A stretch of DNA of 42,318 nt, from assembly GCA_000433535.1 (NCBI GenBank), contig FR892679.1, forward strand, positions 5,850 through 48,167. Reading direction: 5' to 3'. The stretch comes from Dorea sp. CAG:317. Lineage in GTDB: Bacteria; Bacillota; Clostridia; Lachnospirales; Lachnospiraceae. Below are positions 24,671-33,117 of the stretch, piece after piece. The position numbers were made by a program, and so were the translations under genes. The notes under the pieces were generated by a model. The model made no database searches. It saw only the letters and a list, made by a program, of their open reading frames with translations, and had not been told where the DNA came from. Numbering within the stretch: the stretch's first letter is position 1; each line of letters starts with the position of its first letter.

Positions 24671-26056
24671 CTACTCAATTAAATTATAAATTGCTTGAGC
24701 ATAAATTTTAGCAATCTTGCGCAGATCATCTAAAGAAATATATTCATTTGATTGGTGTGCCAGTTCTTTTTGACCGGGAAATACAGGTCCGAAAGATACC
24801 GTGTTTTTTACATATCGACAATAAGTACCGCCACCAATAGAGATACAGTTTGCGGGGGCACCGGTACTTTCTTCATATGCTTTTTGTAATTCTTTGATGA
24901 ACGGACGATCCTTTTCTACATAAAGAGGAGGTTTGTGTTGGATCAGTTTATAGTTGGCAAAACACTCTGTTGCTGAAAGTTCCAGTTTTTTCAAGAGTTC
25001 TTCTCCGTCATGTGTTACCGGATAGCGGATATCAAATTTACAGAAATGATTTTCTTTGTCAATTTTTAAAATTGCGGTATTTAATGTGAGTTCTCCGGAT
25101 ACCTCATCTGTACAGAAAAGTCCGGCAGATAATCCGTTTGTTTCAACTTTTAAAGCATTTGCTAGAGCATGAATAGATTTCTTAAGCGCACTGTTTGGTT
25201 CTGGATACAGATTTTTTAATAATAGAAAAAGATTCTGAATTGCGTTAATACCACCTTCTGGATAAGAGGCGTGAGATGCTGCACCAAACACTTCAATATT
25301 AATGTCATCCCCATCTTTCTGCGTGGAAATTCTGGCCTTCAGAGTTAAATCATTAGCACAGGAAATTACTTGTTCTTCTGTAATCCCATGCAGTTTTGCA
25401 AAGGCATAGTCAGGAACTACATTAAGTCTTGTTCCAGCATCAACCACAAGAATATCTGAATCTGCTGGTGGAAGATTGTACTGAAAACGAATGGTTCCTT
25501 TTTCGGCATGAATAATTGGGAATTCTGCATCTGGCGAGAACCCACATGCCGGTGTTTCATCTCTATCTAAATAATAATATATTCCGCGCGCTAATGTTTC
25601 TTCGTCTGTACCAAGAAGTAAGCGGGCGCGCTTTGTAAATGGAAGGTTACATTCTTTGATTGCCTTCATCGCATAAAGACAGGCGATAGCCGGACCTTTA
25701 TCATCTACCGAACCTCTTCCGTATAATCTGCCGTTGATAATCTGAGCAGAATATGGCGGAACTATCCAATCTCCGACAGCAGGTACAACATCTACATGTG
25801 CCAAAATCGCAACTAAATCACCGGTATCACCAAGTTGGGCATAACCGGCATAACCATCTAAATTCTTAGTAGAAAAACCCATAGAATCTGCTTTTTCAAG
25901 AATATATTCCAAAGCCTTTTGAATTCCTTTCCCGAAAGGTGCCATAATTTCGGCTGTTTCCTCGTCTAATGTACTTTCAATAGAGATGAATTCCTGCGTG
26001 TCTACAACTAATTGATCAAAAATTTTGTCTATATATTCATTCAATATATTTTTCAT
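24671..26056 (-). CDS. M20 family dipeptidase (PepV/Sapep-like)
   Basis: The 461-residue zinc peptidase matches the PepV/Sapep dipeptidase group, which releases N-terminal residues from dipeptides in the cytoplasm. Visible motifs are ILAHVDVVPAVGDW (metal ligands), GRGSVDDKGPAIACLYAMK, LLLGTDEETLARGI, GFSPDAEFPIIHAEKG and a C-terminal CISIGGGTYCRYVKNTVSFGP. Length is normal. Its start follows AGGAGGTTTCATAATT. It diverges from the NicX-like gene across 242 AT-rich bases, which suggests shared control. Confidence 0.93.
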   Translation of the reverse strand: MKNILNEYIDKIFDQLVVDTQEFISIESTLDEETAEIMAPFGKGIQKALEYILEKADSMGFSTKNLDGYAGYAQLGDTGDLVAILAHVDVVPAVGDWIVPPYSAQIINGRLYGRGSVDDKGPAIACLYAMKAIKECNLPFTKRARLLLGTDEETLARGIYYYLDRDETPACGFSPDAEFPIIHAEKGTIRFQYNLPPADSDILVVDAGTRLNVVPDYAFAKLHGITEEQVISCANDLTLKARISTQKDGDDINIEVFGAASHASYPEGGINAIQNLFLLLKNLYPEPNSALKKSIHALANALKVETNGLSAGLFCTDEVSGELTLNTAILKIDKENHFCKFDIRYPVTHDGEELLKKLELSATECFANYKLIQHKPPLYVEKDRPFIKELQKAYEESTGAPANCISIGGGTYCRYVKNTVSFGPVFPGQKELAHQSNEYISLDDLRKIAKIYAQAIYNLIE

Positions 26057-26230
26057 AATTATGAAACCTCCTATTTTTTTCTCAGTATTGGAAATATCAT
26101 ATATCTTTTAAAATGGAAATTCAATCTACAAAATAAACAATTATTATAGTCATTATTTGTATATAATTAATAGTTAAACATTAAAACACTGAAAATATAG
26201 AAAAATCTTTATAATTATCAGAAGTTTGTA

Positions 26231-26259
26231 TTGACACAAAAATTTAAGTATATTAAAAT
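26231..26259 (+). promoter_or_regulatory. Promoter of the NicX-like/OPT transcription unit
   Basis: TTGACA at 26231-26236 and TAAAAT at 26254-26259 are separated by 17 bases, 40 bases before the start codon. The rest of 26057-26230 is AT-rich. I saw no clear operator and only a weak minus-strand promoter candidate. Confidence 0.65.
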
Positions 26260-26298
26260 TATATAAACAAAATAGAAGTAGACAGAGGAGGAAACCAT

Positions 26299-27363
26299 AT
26301 GGATTTAGCAATTGGAATTGAAACAAGAGATGAGTATTTAGACTTAGAAGTGGCAAAAGGTGCTATGACTATGGTCCGTGATGTGCTGTTAGTAAAACCT
26401 GGAGAGACCGTGCTCATTACCGCAGATACATCTTCGGATAAACGTGTTGCGGATGCGTTTGCAAAAGCTGCATATGCGATTGATGCTATGCCGGTAATTA
26501 TCAATTATCCGACAGCTCCATGTGCAGTAATGGATCCACCGGCACCGATAGCTGGTGCTGTAGAAAGAGCGGATGTATGGATTGAGTTATCATTATCTTA
26601 TATTATGCACACAAAAGCGTTCCAGAACGCCATCGCAGCAGGAGTGCGATACATCTGTCTGACAGGTATGGATGTGGAAATGCTTGTAAATACAGTAACA
26701 AAAGTAAATTATGATTTAATGATTGATCTTGGCGAACATTTTAAAGAAATTTTAGGAAAAGCAAATAAGATTGAAGTCAAGAGCAAAAATGGAACAGATT
26801 TGATTGCATATCATCAGGGGAGAAAGATTCGTCATTCCGGACAGAGAGCCACTCAGAAAGGGTATCCGATTATGTTGGGTGGACAGACAAGTTGGTGTCC
26901 AGTTGAGGAGACAATTAATGGTACACTTGTATTTGACGGTGCATTGTGGCCACCGGCAGAAATTGGAAAACTTCACGAGCCAGTAAAACTCACACTGGAA
27001 AATGGTGTGGTTACAAAAATTGAAGGTGGCGCGCAGGCAGAGACATTTAAAGCATGGCTTGAATCTTATAATGATGGAAATAGTTACAGATTAGCACACT
27101 ATTCTCAGGGATTTAATCCTGGAGTTACAAAACCAACTGGAAGAATTGTAGAAGACGAAAGAGTATTTGGATGTATGGAATTTGGTATTGGAAGTCAAGG
27201 TAAAGCAATTATGGGAGCTTGCTGGGATGCGCCAAGTCATACAGATGGTATTTTATTGAAGCCAACCATTGTTCTGGATGGTGTGGTAATTGAAGAAGAT
27301 GGAGTGTATAAAGATCCTGTGGCAGTGGAAATCTGTAAGAAGATGGGGATTGCCGGATATTAA
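26299..27363 (+). CDS. COG2309-type metalloenzyme (NicX/aminopeptidase T-like)
   Basis: The 354-residue protein resembles the COG2309 group, which includes M29 leucyl aminopeptidases and NicX-type 2,5-dihydroxypyridine dioxygenases. The N-terminal alpha/beta region contains VKPGETVLITADTSSDKRVADAFAKAA. The C-terminal half has GGQTSWCPVEETINGTLVFDG and a C-terminal H314-x-D316 (APSHTDGI) like the metal-binding HxD of both groups. The length (354) is nearer NicX than M29 (about 400). Its neighbours, a dipeptidase and an OPT transporter, favour a peptidase or amide-type substrate, but the reaction is not established. AGGAGG precedes the ATG. Confidence 0.75.
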   Translation: MDLAIGIETRDEYLDLEVAKGAMTMVRDVLLVKPGETVLITADTSSDKRVADAFAKAAYAIDAMPVIINYPTAPCAVMDPPAPIAGAVERADVWIELSLSYIMHTKAFQNAIAAGVRYICLTGMDVEMLVNTVTKVNYDLMIDLGEHFKEILGKANKIEVKSKNGTDLIAYHQGRKIRHSGQRATQKGYPIMLGGQTSWCPVEETINGTLVFDGALWPPAEIGKLHEPVKLTLENGVVTKIEGGAQAETFKAWLESYNDGNSYRLAHYSQGFNPGVTKPTGRIVEDERVFGCMEFGIGSQGKAIMGACWDAPSHTDGILLKPTIVLDGVVIEEDGVYKDPVAVEICKKMGIAGY

Positions 27364-27390
27364 TAAGAAGAACGGGAAGGAGAGATGTGT

Positions 27391-28977
27391 ATGACTGAAC
27401 ATCGTACAAATTCAACTCAGAAACAACGAATCAGCTCCTTTGAGCCGGGCACCATGTTTTTGGGAACAATTCTTGCTGTGCTTTCTGCAATTGTATGTAT
27501 GCAGATACTCGGTAAAGTAGGTGTTTCTGCAAACACCTCAATTTTAGGTGCTATTTTTGCAATGTTGGTGTCCAGAATTCCGACAAAGGCAATGCGGAAT
27601 TTTAAGAATCTGGAACGTCAAAATTACATACAAACTATTTCTTCAGGAGCTGGATTTGCTGCGTCTAACTGTGGGCTTACAGCGATTGCTATTGTGTTCG
27701 TTATGGGTGAAACAAAAACCATTTTACCAATGGCATTGGGATGTCTTTTCGGAACAGCTGTATCAATTTTCGTGGTCGGAAAGCTGTATGATTCCAGTAT
27801 TTTCCCGGCAGAAGAAGCTTGGGCTCCTGGTATCGCAACAGCTGAAGTTTTGGAAGCAGGAGATGAAGGCGGATCGAAAGCTAAGCGAATCGTACAGGGG
27901 ATTGTTGTCGGAGCGGTGGGCACACATTTTGGTATTCCCGTGGCAGCAATCGGTATTACATTTATCACCAGTATTGTATCAATGGTCGCTCTTGGAATCG
28001 GTCTTGTAATTCGGGGATACAGCGAACAACTTACAGGATTTGCTATTGGAGAGACCTATATCCCTCAAGGCTTTATGATTGGAGCAGGAGCAATTGCTTT
28101 AATACAGTCTATTTTAAGTATTATAAAAGGTTCTAAGAAGAATCACGAAAATACTGTGAAACAAAAAAATATTACCGTTACTGACGAGCAGGCGAAAAAG
28201 ACCATTTTTATGTCTTTTGGTATACATGTGATCGGTGCTATTTTCATCGGTGTATTGACTGGTGTTCTTATGGATATGTCTCTGATCATGATAATTCTTT
28301 GGGTACTTTGGACTGCATTTGCATCTGTAGCAAGTATGATGCTTGTAGGTATGGCGGCTATGTATTCCGGGTGGTTCCCTGCATTTGCCATTACTACTAT
28401 CTTCCTTACGATAGGAATGCTTATGGGATTCCCTCCGCTTGCAGTAGCTGTTTTGACAGGATATATCAGTTCTGTAGGTCCGTGTTTCGCAGATATGGGA
28501 TACGATTTAAAAACTGGTTGGATAATTCGCGGAAGAGGTGAAGATGCTGATTATGAAGTGTTTGGAAGAAAACAGCAGGTAAATATTGAGATTTATGGAG
28601 CAGTTATTGGAATTATTATTGTTATGATTTTTGCAAACATGACATTGAATCAGGGACTGATTCCGGCAAGTTCCACTACATTTGCTGCAACCTGTCAAGC
28701 AGTTGCTAACCCAGAGATGGTAAAATCATTATTATTATGGGCAATTCCCGGAGCAATTGTGCAATTTGTAGGTGGAAAGCATATGTTCGGCGTTTTATTC
28801 GCAACAGGCCTTGTAATTAATAGTCCTATTTATGGAATCGGCGTCCTAGTAACAGTCGCAATCCGGTTGATATTCCGTAAAAAAGGTGATGATTTCATGA
28901 ATTGCCGAGATGCAGGCTTGATTGCAGGAGATGGTCTATATGGATTTTTCTCAAGTTTATTAAAAATGTTTTCTTAG
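27391..28977 (+). CDS. OPT-family oligopeptide/metal-chelate transporter
   Basis: The 528-residue polytopic protein matches the OPT/YSL family of proton-coupled oligopeptide transporters. It has about a dozen hydrophobic helices, FEPGTMFLGTILAVLSAIVCMQILGKVG at the start, QTISSGAGFAASNCGLTAIA and FPAEEAWAPGIATAEVLEAG. It is at the short end for the family. The ATG at 27391 is chosen because AAGGAG is 8 bases upstream; the ATG at 27385 would leave only 2 bases. It lies 27 bases after the NicX-like gene, so the two form one unit, followed by a terminator. Confidence 0.88.
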   Translation: MTEHRTNSTQKQRISSFEPGTMFLGTILAVLSAIVCMQILGKVGVSANTSILGAIFAMLVSRIPTKAMRNFKNLERQNYIQTISSGAGFAASNCGLTAIAIVFVMGETKTILPMALGCLFGTAVSIFVVGKLYDSSIFPAEEAWAPGIATAEVLEAGDEGGSKAKRIVQGIVVGAVGTHFGIPVAAIGITFITSIVSMVALGIGLVIRGYSEQLTGFAIGETYIPQGFMIGAGAIALIQSILSIIKGSKKNHENTVKQKNITVTDEQAKKTIFMSFGIHVIGAIFIGVLTGVLMDMSLIMIILWVLWTAFASVASMMLVGMAAMYSGWFPAFAITTIFLTIGMLMGFPPLAVAVLTGYISSVGPCFADMGYDLKTGWIIRGRGEDADYEVFGRKQQVNIEIYGAVIGIIIVMIFANMTLNQGLIPASSTTFAATCQAVANPEMVKSLLLWAIPGAIVQFVGGKHMFGVLFATGLVINSPIYGIGVLVTVAIRLIFRKKGDDFMNCRDAGLIAGDGLYGFFSSLLKMFS

Positions 28978-29010
28978 ACAATATATATAATTAAGAAATA
29001 ATCTCTTAAA

Positions 29011-29050
29011 AAAGGGCTTCGAATCTTGCGATTTGGATGCCCTTTCTTTA
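29011..29050 (+). terminator. Terminator after the OPT transporter gene
   Basis: AAAGGGC and GCCCTTT close a stem with an inner CGAATC/GATTTG helix, followed by CTTTA. The 3' side carries the promoter of the next gene. Confidence 0.75.
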
Positions 29051-29054
29051 TAAT
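29026..29054 (+). promoter_or_regulatory. Promoter of the first XRE-cupin gene, nested in the terminator
   Basis: TTGCGA at 29026-29031, in the terminator loop, and TATAAT at 29049-29054 have a 17-base spacer. Confidence 0.45.
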
Positions 29055-29095
29055 GAAATAGTAAAGTTTCAAAATCAGGGATGAGGATTAGTAAA

Positions 29096-29653
29096 ATGAA
29101 TTTTAATCAAGAATTGGGATTGAAAATCAAGAAATTAAGGTTAAATGAAAAGCTTACATTAGTGGAATGTAGTGAACTCACAGGACTTTCAGTTGGTTTT
29201 TTGTCTCAGATAGAAAACGGAAAGACATCCATATCTATTGATAATCTTCAGATAATTGCGAAATGCTTGGATGTAGAACTGAATTATTTCTTTGTGCAAG
29301 ACGAGGAAAAGCAAAATGTAATGATTACAAGGAAATGGAGTCAAAATTCTTCAAAAAAATCTGATAAAATTGCAAGTACATTGTTGAGTGATTTTGAGAA
29401 TGATAAAAGTATTATTTCCTTCCTTTTGACATTTGCACCAGGAACGAAGGCAGACAGGTGCGAAGAAACTCATGATGGTGATGTTTTTTTTTATGTGATA
29501 GAAGGTATTTTAATGCTTCAAACAGAAAATGGAGTAGCGCATCTCTATCCCGGGGATTCCGCCCATTTTAATGCGAAAAGCGGTTTTAGTTATTGGAATG
29601 AGTCGCCTTTTATAACTCGTACTTTTTTTGCAAAAAAACGGAGTGAAATATAG
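29096..29653 (+). CDS. XRE-family regulator with a divergent cupin domain
   Basis: The 185-residue protein has an N-terminal helix-turn-helix of the XRE/lambda-repressor type (residues about 6-62, SELTGLSVGFLSQIENGKTSISIDNLQIIAKCL) and a C-terminal cupin fold. The cupin metal motif is altered: THDGDVFFYVIEGI lacks the usual HxxEE pattern, and the late His of the second motif is absent (GFSYWNES). It may bind a ligand without metal. The ATG at 29096 is preferred (GAGG upstream) over 29081. It likely regulates the adjacent transporter unit. Confidence 0.85.
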   Translation: MNFNQELGLKIKKLRLNEKLTLVECSELTGLSVGFLSQIENGKTSISIDNLQIIAKCLDVELNYFFVQDEEKQNVMITRKWSQNSSKKSDKIASTLLSDFENDKSIISFLLTFAPGTKADRCEETHDGDVFFYVIEGILMLQTENGVAHLYPGDSAHFNAKSGFSYWNESPFITRTFFAKKRSEI

Positions 29654-29680
29654 GGGATTTGGCGAAAGAGAGGAATAATT

Positions 29681-30244
29681 ATGAATATAGGAATTGGCGA
29701 AAAAGTAAAAGAACTTCGTCAAGATAAAGGAATTTCTCTAAATGAAGTAAGTAATCGAGCGGAACTTTCTGCTACATATCTTTCGAAATTTGAAAGAGGT
29801 TTAGTTCCTATTAATGTAGATAATCTTCAGAAAGTATGTGAGGCTCTTGGTGTGACGATTCAGTATTTTATTGGTACACCTAAGAGTTCCGGTGCTGAAG
29901 TTATACGAAGTTATGAACGGCAGGTGGATTTGAAAGGTGATAGTTATATCCATTATAATCTCAGTAATATTGAAGACTGTGGTGATTTCCTTCCAAGATA
30001 TGTGGATTTACTTCCGCGGTCAGACTGCGGAAGTAATATACAGTCATCCCCTCATGAAGGGGAGGAACTGGTATATGTATTACAAGGAACAATGGAATTA
30101 TGGGTAGCAGGAATCAAATATGTGTTAACAGAAGGAGATTCTGCACACTACTTATCTACCGTTCCACACAAGTGGGTAAATACTACTAATCAGGTAGTGC
30201 ATCTATTAACCATAAATGACACAAATTTTTATTTGCAAGCTTAA
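29681..30244 (+). CDS. XRE-family regulator with a cupin domain
   Basis: The 187-residue protein has an XRE helix-turn-helix (residues about 5-60, SNRAELSATYLSKFERGLVPINVDNLQKVCEAL) and a C-terminal cupin. The cupin motif is intact: HEGEELVYVLQGTMEL, then GDSAHYLSTVPHKWVN. It lies 27 bases after the first XRE-cupin gene and shares its fold but not much identity. Such regulators typically control amino-acid, polyamine or peptide uptake. Together they look like a two-regulator switch for the adjacent module. Confidence 0.88.
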   Translation: MNIGIGEKVKELRQDKGISLNEVSNRAELSATYLSKFERGLVPINVDNLQKVCEALGVTIQYFIGTPKSSGAEVIRSYERQVDLKGDSYIHYNLSNIEDCGDFLPRYVDLLPRSDCGSNIQSSPHEGEELVYVLQGTMELWVAGIKYVLTEGDSAHYLSTVPHKWVNTTNQVVHLLTINDTNFYLQA

Positions 30245-30283
30245 AATATTTTACAAGTTTCTGAGAATTATTTTAAAAAGCGC

Positions 30284-30312
30284 TTGTATTTTTAATGCCT
30301 TCATGCTATTAT
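30284..30312 (+). promoter_or_regulatory. Promoter of the rplU-prp-rpmA operon
   Basis: TTGTAT at 30284-30289 and TATTAT at 30307-30312 are separated by 17 bases, just before the structured leader. Confidence 0.6.
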
Positions 30313-30317
30313 ATATG

Positions 30318-30402
30318 AGTATGCCGCACAATGAGGTTAAAGTTCTGCCCATTTTGAGGTCAGACACCGTAATTGGCGAGTAATGATAATAGGAGGTGCC
30401 AT
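30318..30402 (+). ncRNA. Candidate ribosomal protein L21 leader RNA
   Basis: Between promoter and rplU start, GCC..AAT (30323-30332) can pair with ATTGGC (30372-30377). Inside, TCTGCC pairs with GG-T-CAGA as a hairpin. Ribosomal protein leaders of this size before rplU are known in Firmicutes (L21_leader). I have not matched a covariance model. Confidence 0.5.
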
Positions 30403-30711
30403 ATGTACGCAATTATAGCAACAGGTGGTAAACAGTACAAAGTAGCCGAAGGCGATATCATTAAAGTAGAAAAGCTTGGTGTAGAAGCTGGCGAGACTTT
30501 TACATTTGACCAGGTGCTTGCAGTAAGTGACAACGGATTAAAGATTGGTAATCCAACAGTTGAAGGTGCAACAGTTGAAGCTTCTGTAGTTGAGAACGGT
30601 AAAGCTAAGAAAGTTATCGTTTACAAGTACAAAAGAAAAACTGGATACCATAAGAAAAATGGTCACAGACAGCAGTACACAGCAGTTAAGATTGAAAAAA
30701 TCAACGCTTAA
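30403..30711 (+). CDS. rplU: 50S ribosomal protein L21
   Basis: The 102-residue protein is L21, an early 23S-binding protein: MYAIIATGGKQYKVAEGDIIKVEKLG at the start and KVIVYKYKRKTGYHKKNGHRQQYTAVKIEKI at the end. The start at 30403 has AGGAGGT upstream. An in-frame upstream ATG at 30373 would add 10 residues lying in the leader RNA. It leads the conserved rplU-prp-rpmA operon. Confidence 0.98.
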   Translation: MYAIIATGGKQYKVAEGDIIKVEKLGVEAGETFTFDQVLAVSDNGLKIGNPTVEGATVEASVVENGKAKKVIVYKYKRKTGYHKKNGHRQQYTAVKIEKINA

Positions 30712-30728
30712 TTAATTGGAGAATATCC

Positions 30729-31061
30729 ATGTTTCATGTAACCGTTTATGAAAATAAGAAAAAAGAATACGTTGGTTTCCAGACCGAGGGACATGCAGGA
30801 TATGCAGAAGCAGGACAAGATATTGTGTGTGCAGCAGCATCTGTCCTTGTCATCAACACGATGAATGCAATTGAAGCATTTGCGGATGATCAGGCTTCGC
30901 TCGTGACGGAGGAAGAGGAAGGCTTTATTCATTATGAATTAAATGGCAGACCTTCCATGGAAGCGTCGCTTCTTCTTAAGACAATGGTTCTTGGACTTTC
31001 TGAGATGGCACATGATGAAGACTATGCACAATATATTGATTTAACATTCGAGGAGGTGTAA
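30729..31061 (+). CDS. prp: Ribosomal-processing cysteine protease Prp
   Basis: This 110-residue cysteine protease removes the N-terminal extension of L27. The catalytic pair is H22 and C34 in GHAGYAEAGQDIVCAAAS, as in S. aureus Prp. It sits between rplU and rpmA, its usual place in Firmicutes with extended L27. The L27 gene here carries the matching cleavage site. The gap to rpmA is 6 bases. Confidence 0.95.
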   Translation: MFHVTVYENKKKEYVGFQTEGHAGYAEAGQDIVCAAASVLVINTMNAIEAFADDQASLVTEEEEGFIHYELNGRPSMEASLLLKTMVLGLSEMAHDEDYAQYIDLTFEEV

Positions 31062-31067
31062 ACAACC

Positions 31068-31352
31068 ATGATGAAATTAAACCTTCAGTATTTCGCTCAT
31101 AAAAAGGGTGTAGGTTCTACAAAGAACGGTCGTGATTCTGAGTCTAAAAGACTTGGTGCTAAGAGAGCTGACGGACAGTTCGCTAAAGCAGGTAACATCC
31201 TTTACAGACAGCGCGGAACAAAGATTCACCCAGGTGTTAATGTAGGACGCGGTGGTGACGACACATTATTCGCACTTGTTGATGGTGTTGTAAGATTTGA
31301 GAGAAAAGGAAGAGATAAGAAACAGGTTTCTATCTATCCAGTTGCTCAATAA
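31068..31352 (+). CDS. rpmA: 50S ribosomal protein L27 with Prp-cleavable N-terminus
   Basis: The 94-residue L27 has the extended N-terminus KLNLQYFA before HKKGVGSTKNGRDSESKRLGAKRADGQ. In Firmicutes this LNLQ-aromatic-FA element is cut by Prp to expose the mature N-terminus near the peptidyl transferase centre. The ATG at 31068 has AGGAGG 11 bases upstream; the adjacent ATG at 31071 is an alternative. It is the last gene before a terminator. Confidence 0.98.
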   Translation: MMKLNLQYFAHKKGVGSTKNGRDSESKRLGAKRADGQFAKAGNILYRQRGTKIHPGVNVGRGGDDTLFALVDGVVRFERKGRDKKQVSIYPVAQ

Positions 31353-31361
31353 TTAGGAATC

Positions 31362-31414
31362 AAAGAGAGTGTTGCGATGTAGCTGATTTCAGTTATAAGG
31401 CAGCGCTCTTTTTT
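31362..31414 (+). terminator. Terminator after rpmA
   Basis: AAAGAG near 31362 pairs with CTCTTT near 31406-31411, with an additional imperfect TGTTGC/GCAGCG helix, followed by six T. No clear promoter is seen between here and obgE, so partial read-through is possible. Confidence 0.75.
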
Positions 31415-31468
31415 AAAAATTATTATTCTGTACAAGGTTAACAGTGAGAAGTTTAAAGGAGTAGACTT

Positions 31469-32758
31469 ATGTTTGCAGACAGAGCGAAGATATTTATCAG
31501 ATCCGGAAAAGGCGGAGATGGGCATGTGAGCTTTCGAAGAGAGCTGTATGTACCGAACGGTGGACCTGATGGCGGAGATGGCGGAAGAGGTGGAGATGTT
31601 ATCTTTGAAGTAGATGAAGGTCTCAACACACTTCAGGATTACCGTCACAGACAAAAATATGCAGCAAAAGATGGCGAGCAGGGCGGAAAAAGACGTTGTC
31701 ACGGAAAAGATGCAGATGATATTGTGTTAAAAGTTCCGGAAGGAACAGTTATAAAGGAATTTGAATCTGGAAAAGTAATTGCAGATATGTCTGGTGAGAA
31801 CCGCAGACAGGTAGTATTGAAGGGCGGTAAAGGTGGTCTTGGAAATCAGCACTTTGCTACTTCAACCATGCAGATACCGAAATATGCCCAGCCGGGACAA
31901 CCGTCTCAGGAACTCTGGGTAAGTCTGGAATTGAAAGTGATTGCAGATGTAGGATTAGTTGGTTTCCCTAATGTAGGTAAATCTACACTTCTCTCACGAG
32001 TGACGAATGCCCAGCCGAAGATTGCCAATTATCATTTTACAACGTTAAATCCAAATCTTGGGGTCGTTGATCTGGACGGCGCAAAAGGATTTGTAATTGC
32101 GGATATCCCGGGATTGATCGAGGGAGCGTCAGAAGGAGTCGGACTGGGACATGAATTCTTGCGTCACATTGAACGTACGAAAATGATGATTCATGTTGTA
32201 GATGCAGCCGGAAGTGAAGGCCGTGATCCGGTTGATGATATTTATAAGATCAATGCTGAATTAGAGGCTTATAATCCGGAAATTGCAAAACGTCCGCAGG
32301 TGATTGCCGCAAATAAGACGGATCTTATTTTTAATGACGGAGAAGCAGAAGATCCTGTAGAACGTCTGAAGAAGGAATTTGAGCCAAAGGGAATGAAGGT
32401 ATTTTCGATTTCCGGCGCTACCGGAGCAGGAATCAAAGAACTTCTCTATTATGTATCTGAGGAATTGTCAAAAGTAGACGATAAACCAATCGTATTCGAA
32501 CAGGAGTATTTCCCGGACGAAGAACTTATTTATATAGATCTTCCGTACACTGTCGAAAAAGAAGATGATATGTATGTAGTGGAAGGACCGAAGATTGAGA
32601 AAATGCTTGGATACACGAATCTTGATTCAGAGAAGGGATTTGCATTCTTCCAGAAATTCTTGAAAGATACAGGAATTTTGGATGAACTGGAAGCGGCAGG
32701 AATCCAAGAAGGCGATACCGTTAAAATGTATGGCCTGCAATTTGATTATTACAAATAG
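31469..32758 (+). CDS. obgE: Obg family GTPase CgtA
   Basis: The 429-residue essential GTPase acts in late 50S assembly and stress control. The glycine-rich Obg fold spans residues 1 to about 158 (RSGKGGDGHVSFRRE, GGDGGRGGDVIFE). The G domain follows with GFPNVGKSTLLSRV (G1), DIPGLIEGAS (G3) and NKTD (G4). A C-terminal OCT domain covers about residues 350-429. It heads obgE-yhbY-nadD-yqeK-rsfS, with TTTAAAGGAG before the ATG. Confidence 0.97.
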   Translation: MFADRAKIFIRSGKGGDGHVSFRRELYVPNGGPDGGDGGRGGDVIFEVDEGLNTLQDYRHRQKYAAKDGEQGGKRRCHGKDADDIVLKVPEGTVIKEFESGKVIADMSGENRRQVVLKGGKGGLGNQHFATSTMQIPKYAQPGQPSQELWVSLELKVIADVGLVGFPNVGKSTLLSRVTNAQPKIANYHFTTLNPNLGVVDLDGAKGFVIADIPGLIEGASEGVGLGHEFLRHIERTKMMIHVVDAAGSEGRDPVDDIYKINAELEAYNPEIAKRPQVIAANKTDLIFNDGEAEDPVERLKKEFEPKGMKVFSISGATGAGIKELLYYVSEELSKVDDKPIVFEQEYFPDEELIYIDLPYTVEKEDDMYVVEGPKIEKMLGYTNLDSEKGFAFFQKFLKDTGILDELEAAGIQEGDTVKMYGLQFDYYK

Positions 32759-32787
32759 ATCGAGTGCAAAAGAATAAGGAGAAGATT

Positions 32788-33078
32788 ATGACGACAAAGC
32801 AGAGAGCATATTTAAAAAGCCTTGCTATGACGATGGAACCTATTTTCCAGATCGGCAAAAACAGTATGACGCCGGAGCTTACAAAAGCAATTTCTGAAGC
32901 ATTAGAGGCGCGGGAATTGATTAAGATCAGCGTGCTTAAAAATTGCGCGGATGATCCGAAAGAGCTCGCATTTCTTCTTGCCGAGCGGACACGTTCTCAA
33001 GTAGTTCAGGTCATCGGTAAAAAAATCGTTTTATATAAAGAAGGAAAAGATAAAAATAAGAAAATAGAGCTTCCATAA
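32788..33078 (+). CDS. yhbY: YhbY family ribosome-assembly RNA-binding protein
   Basis: The 96-residue CRM-domain protein contains TTKQRAYLKSLAMTMEPIFQIGKN and the GKIV-like stretch VIGKKIVLYKE, typical of YhbY, which binds pre-50S particles. The ATG at 32788 follows AAGGAGAAGATT. An upstream GTG at 32764 has no ribosome binding site. Its place between obgE and nadD is the usual one in Firmicutes. Confidence 0.94.
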   Translation: MTTKQRAYLKSLAMTMEPIFQIGKNSMTPELTKAISEALEARELIKISVLKNCADDPKELAFLLAERTRSQVVQVIGKKIVLYKEGKDKNKKIELP

Positions 33079-33117
33079 CTTTTTATATGAAATTGGAAGT
33101 TTCAGGAGCAAATAATT

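Noticed and set aside
31415..31468. Promoter for obgE
   Set aside because: No acceptable -35/-10 pair was found, so none was annotated.
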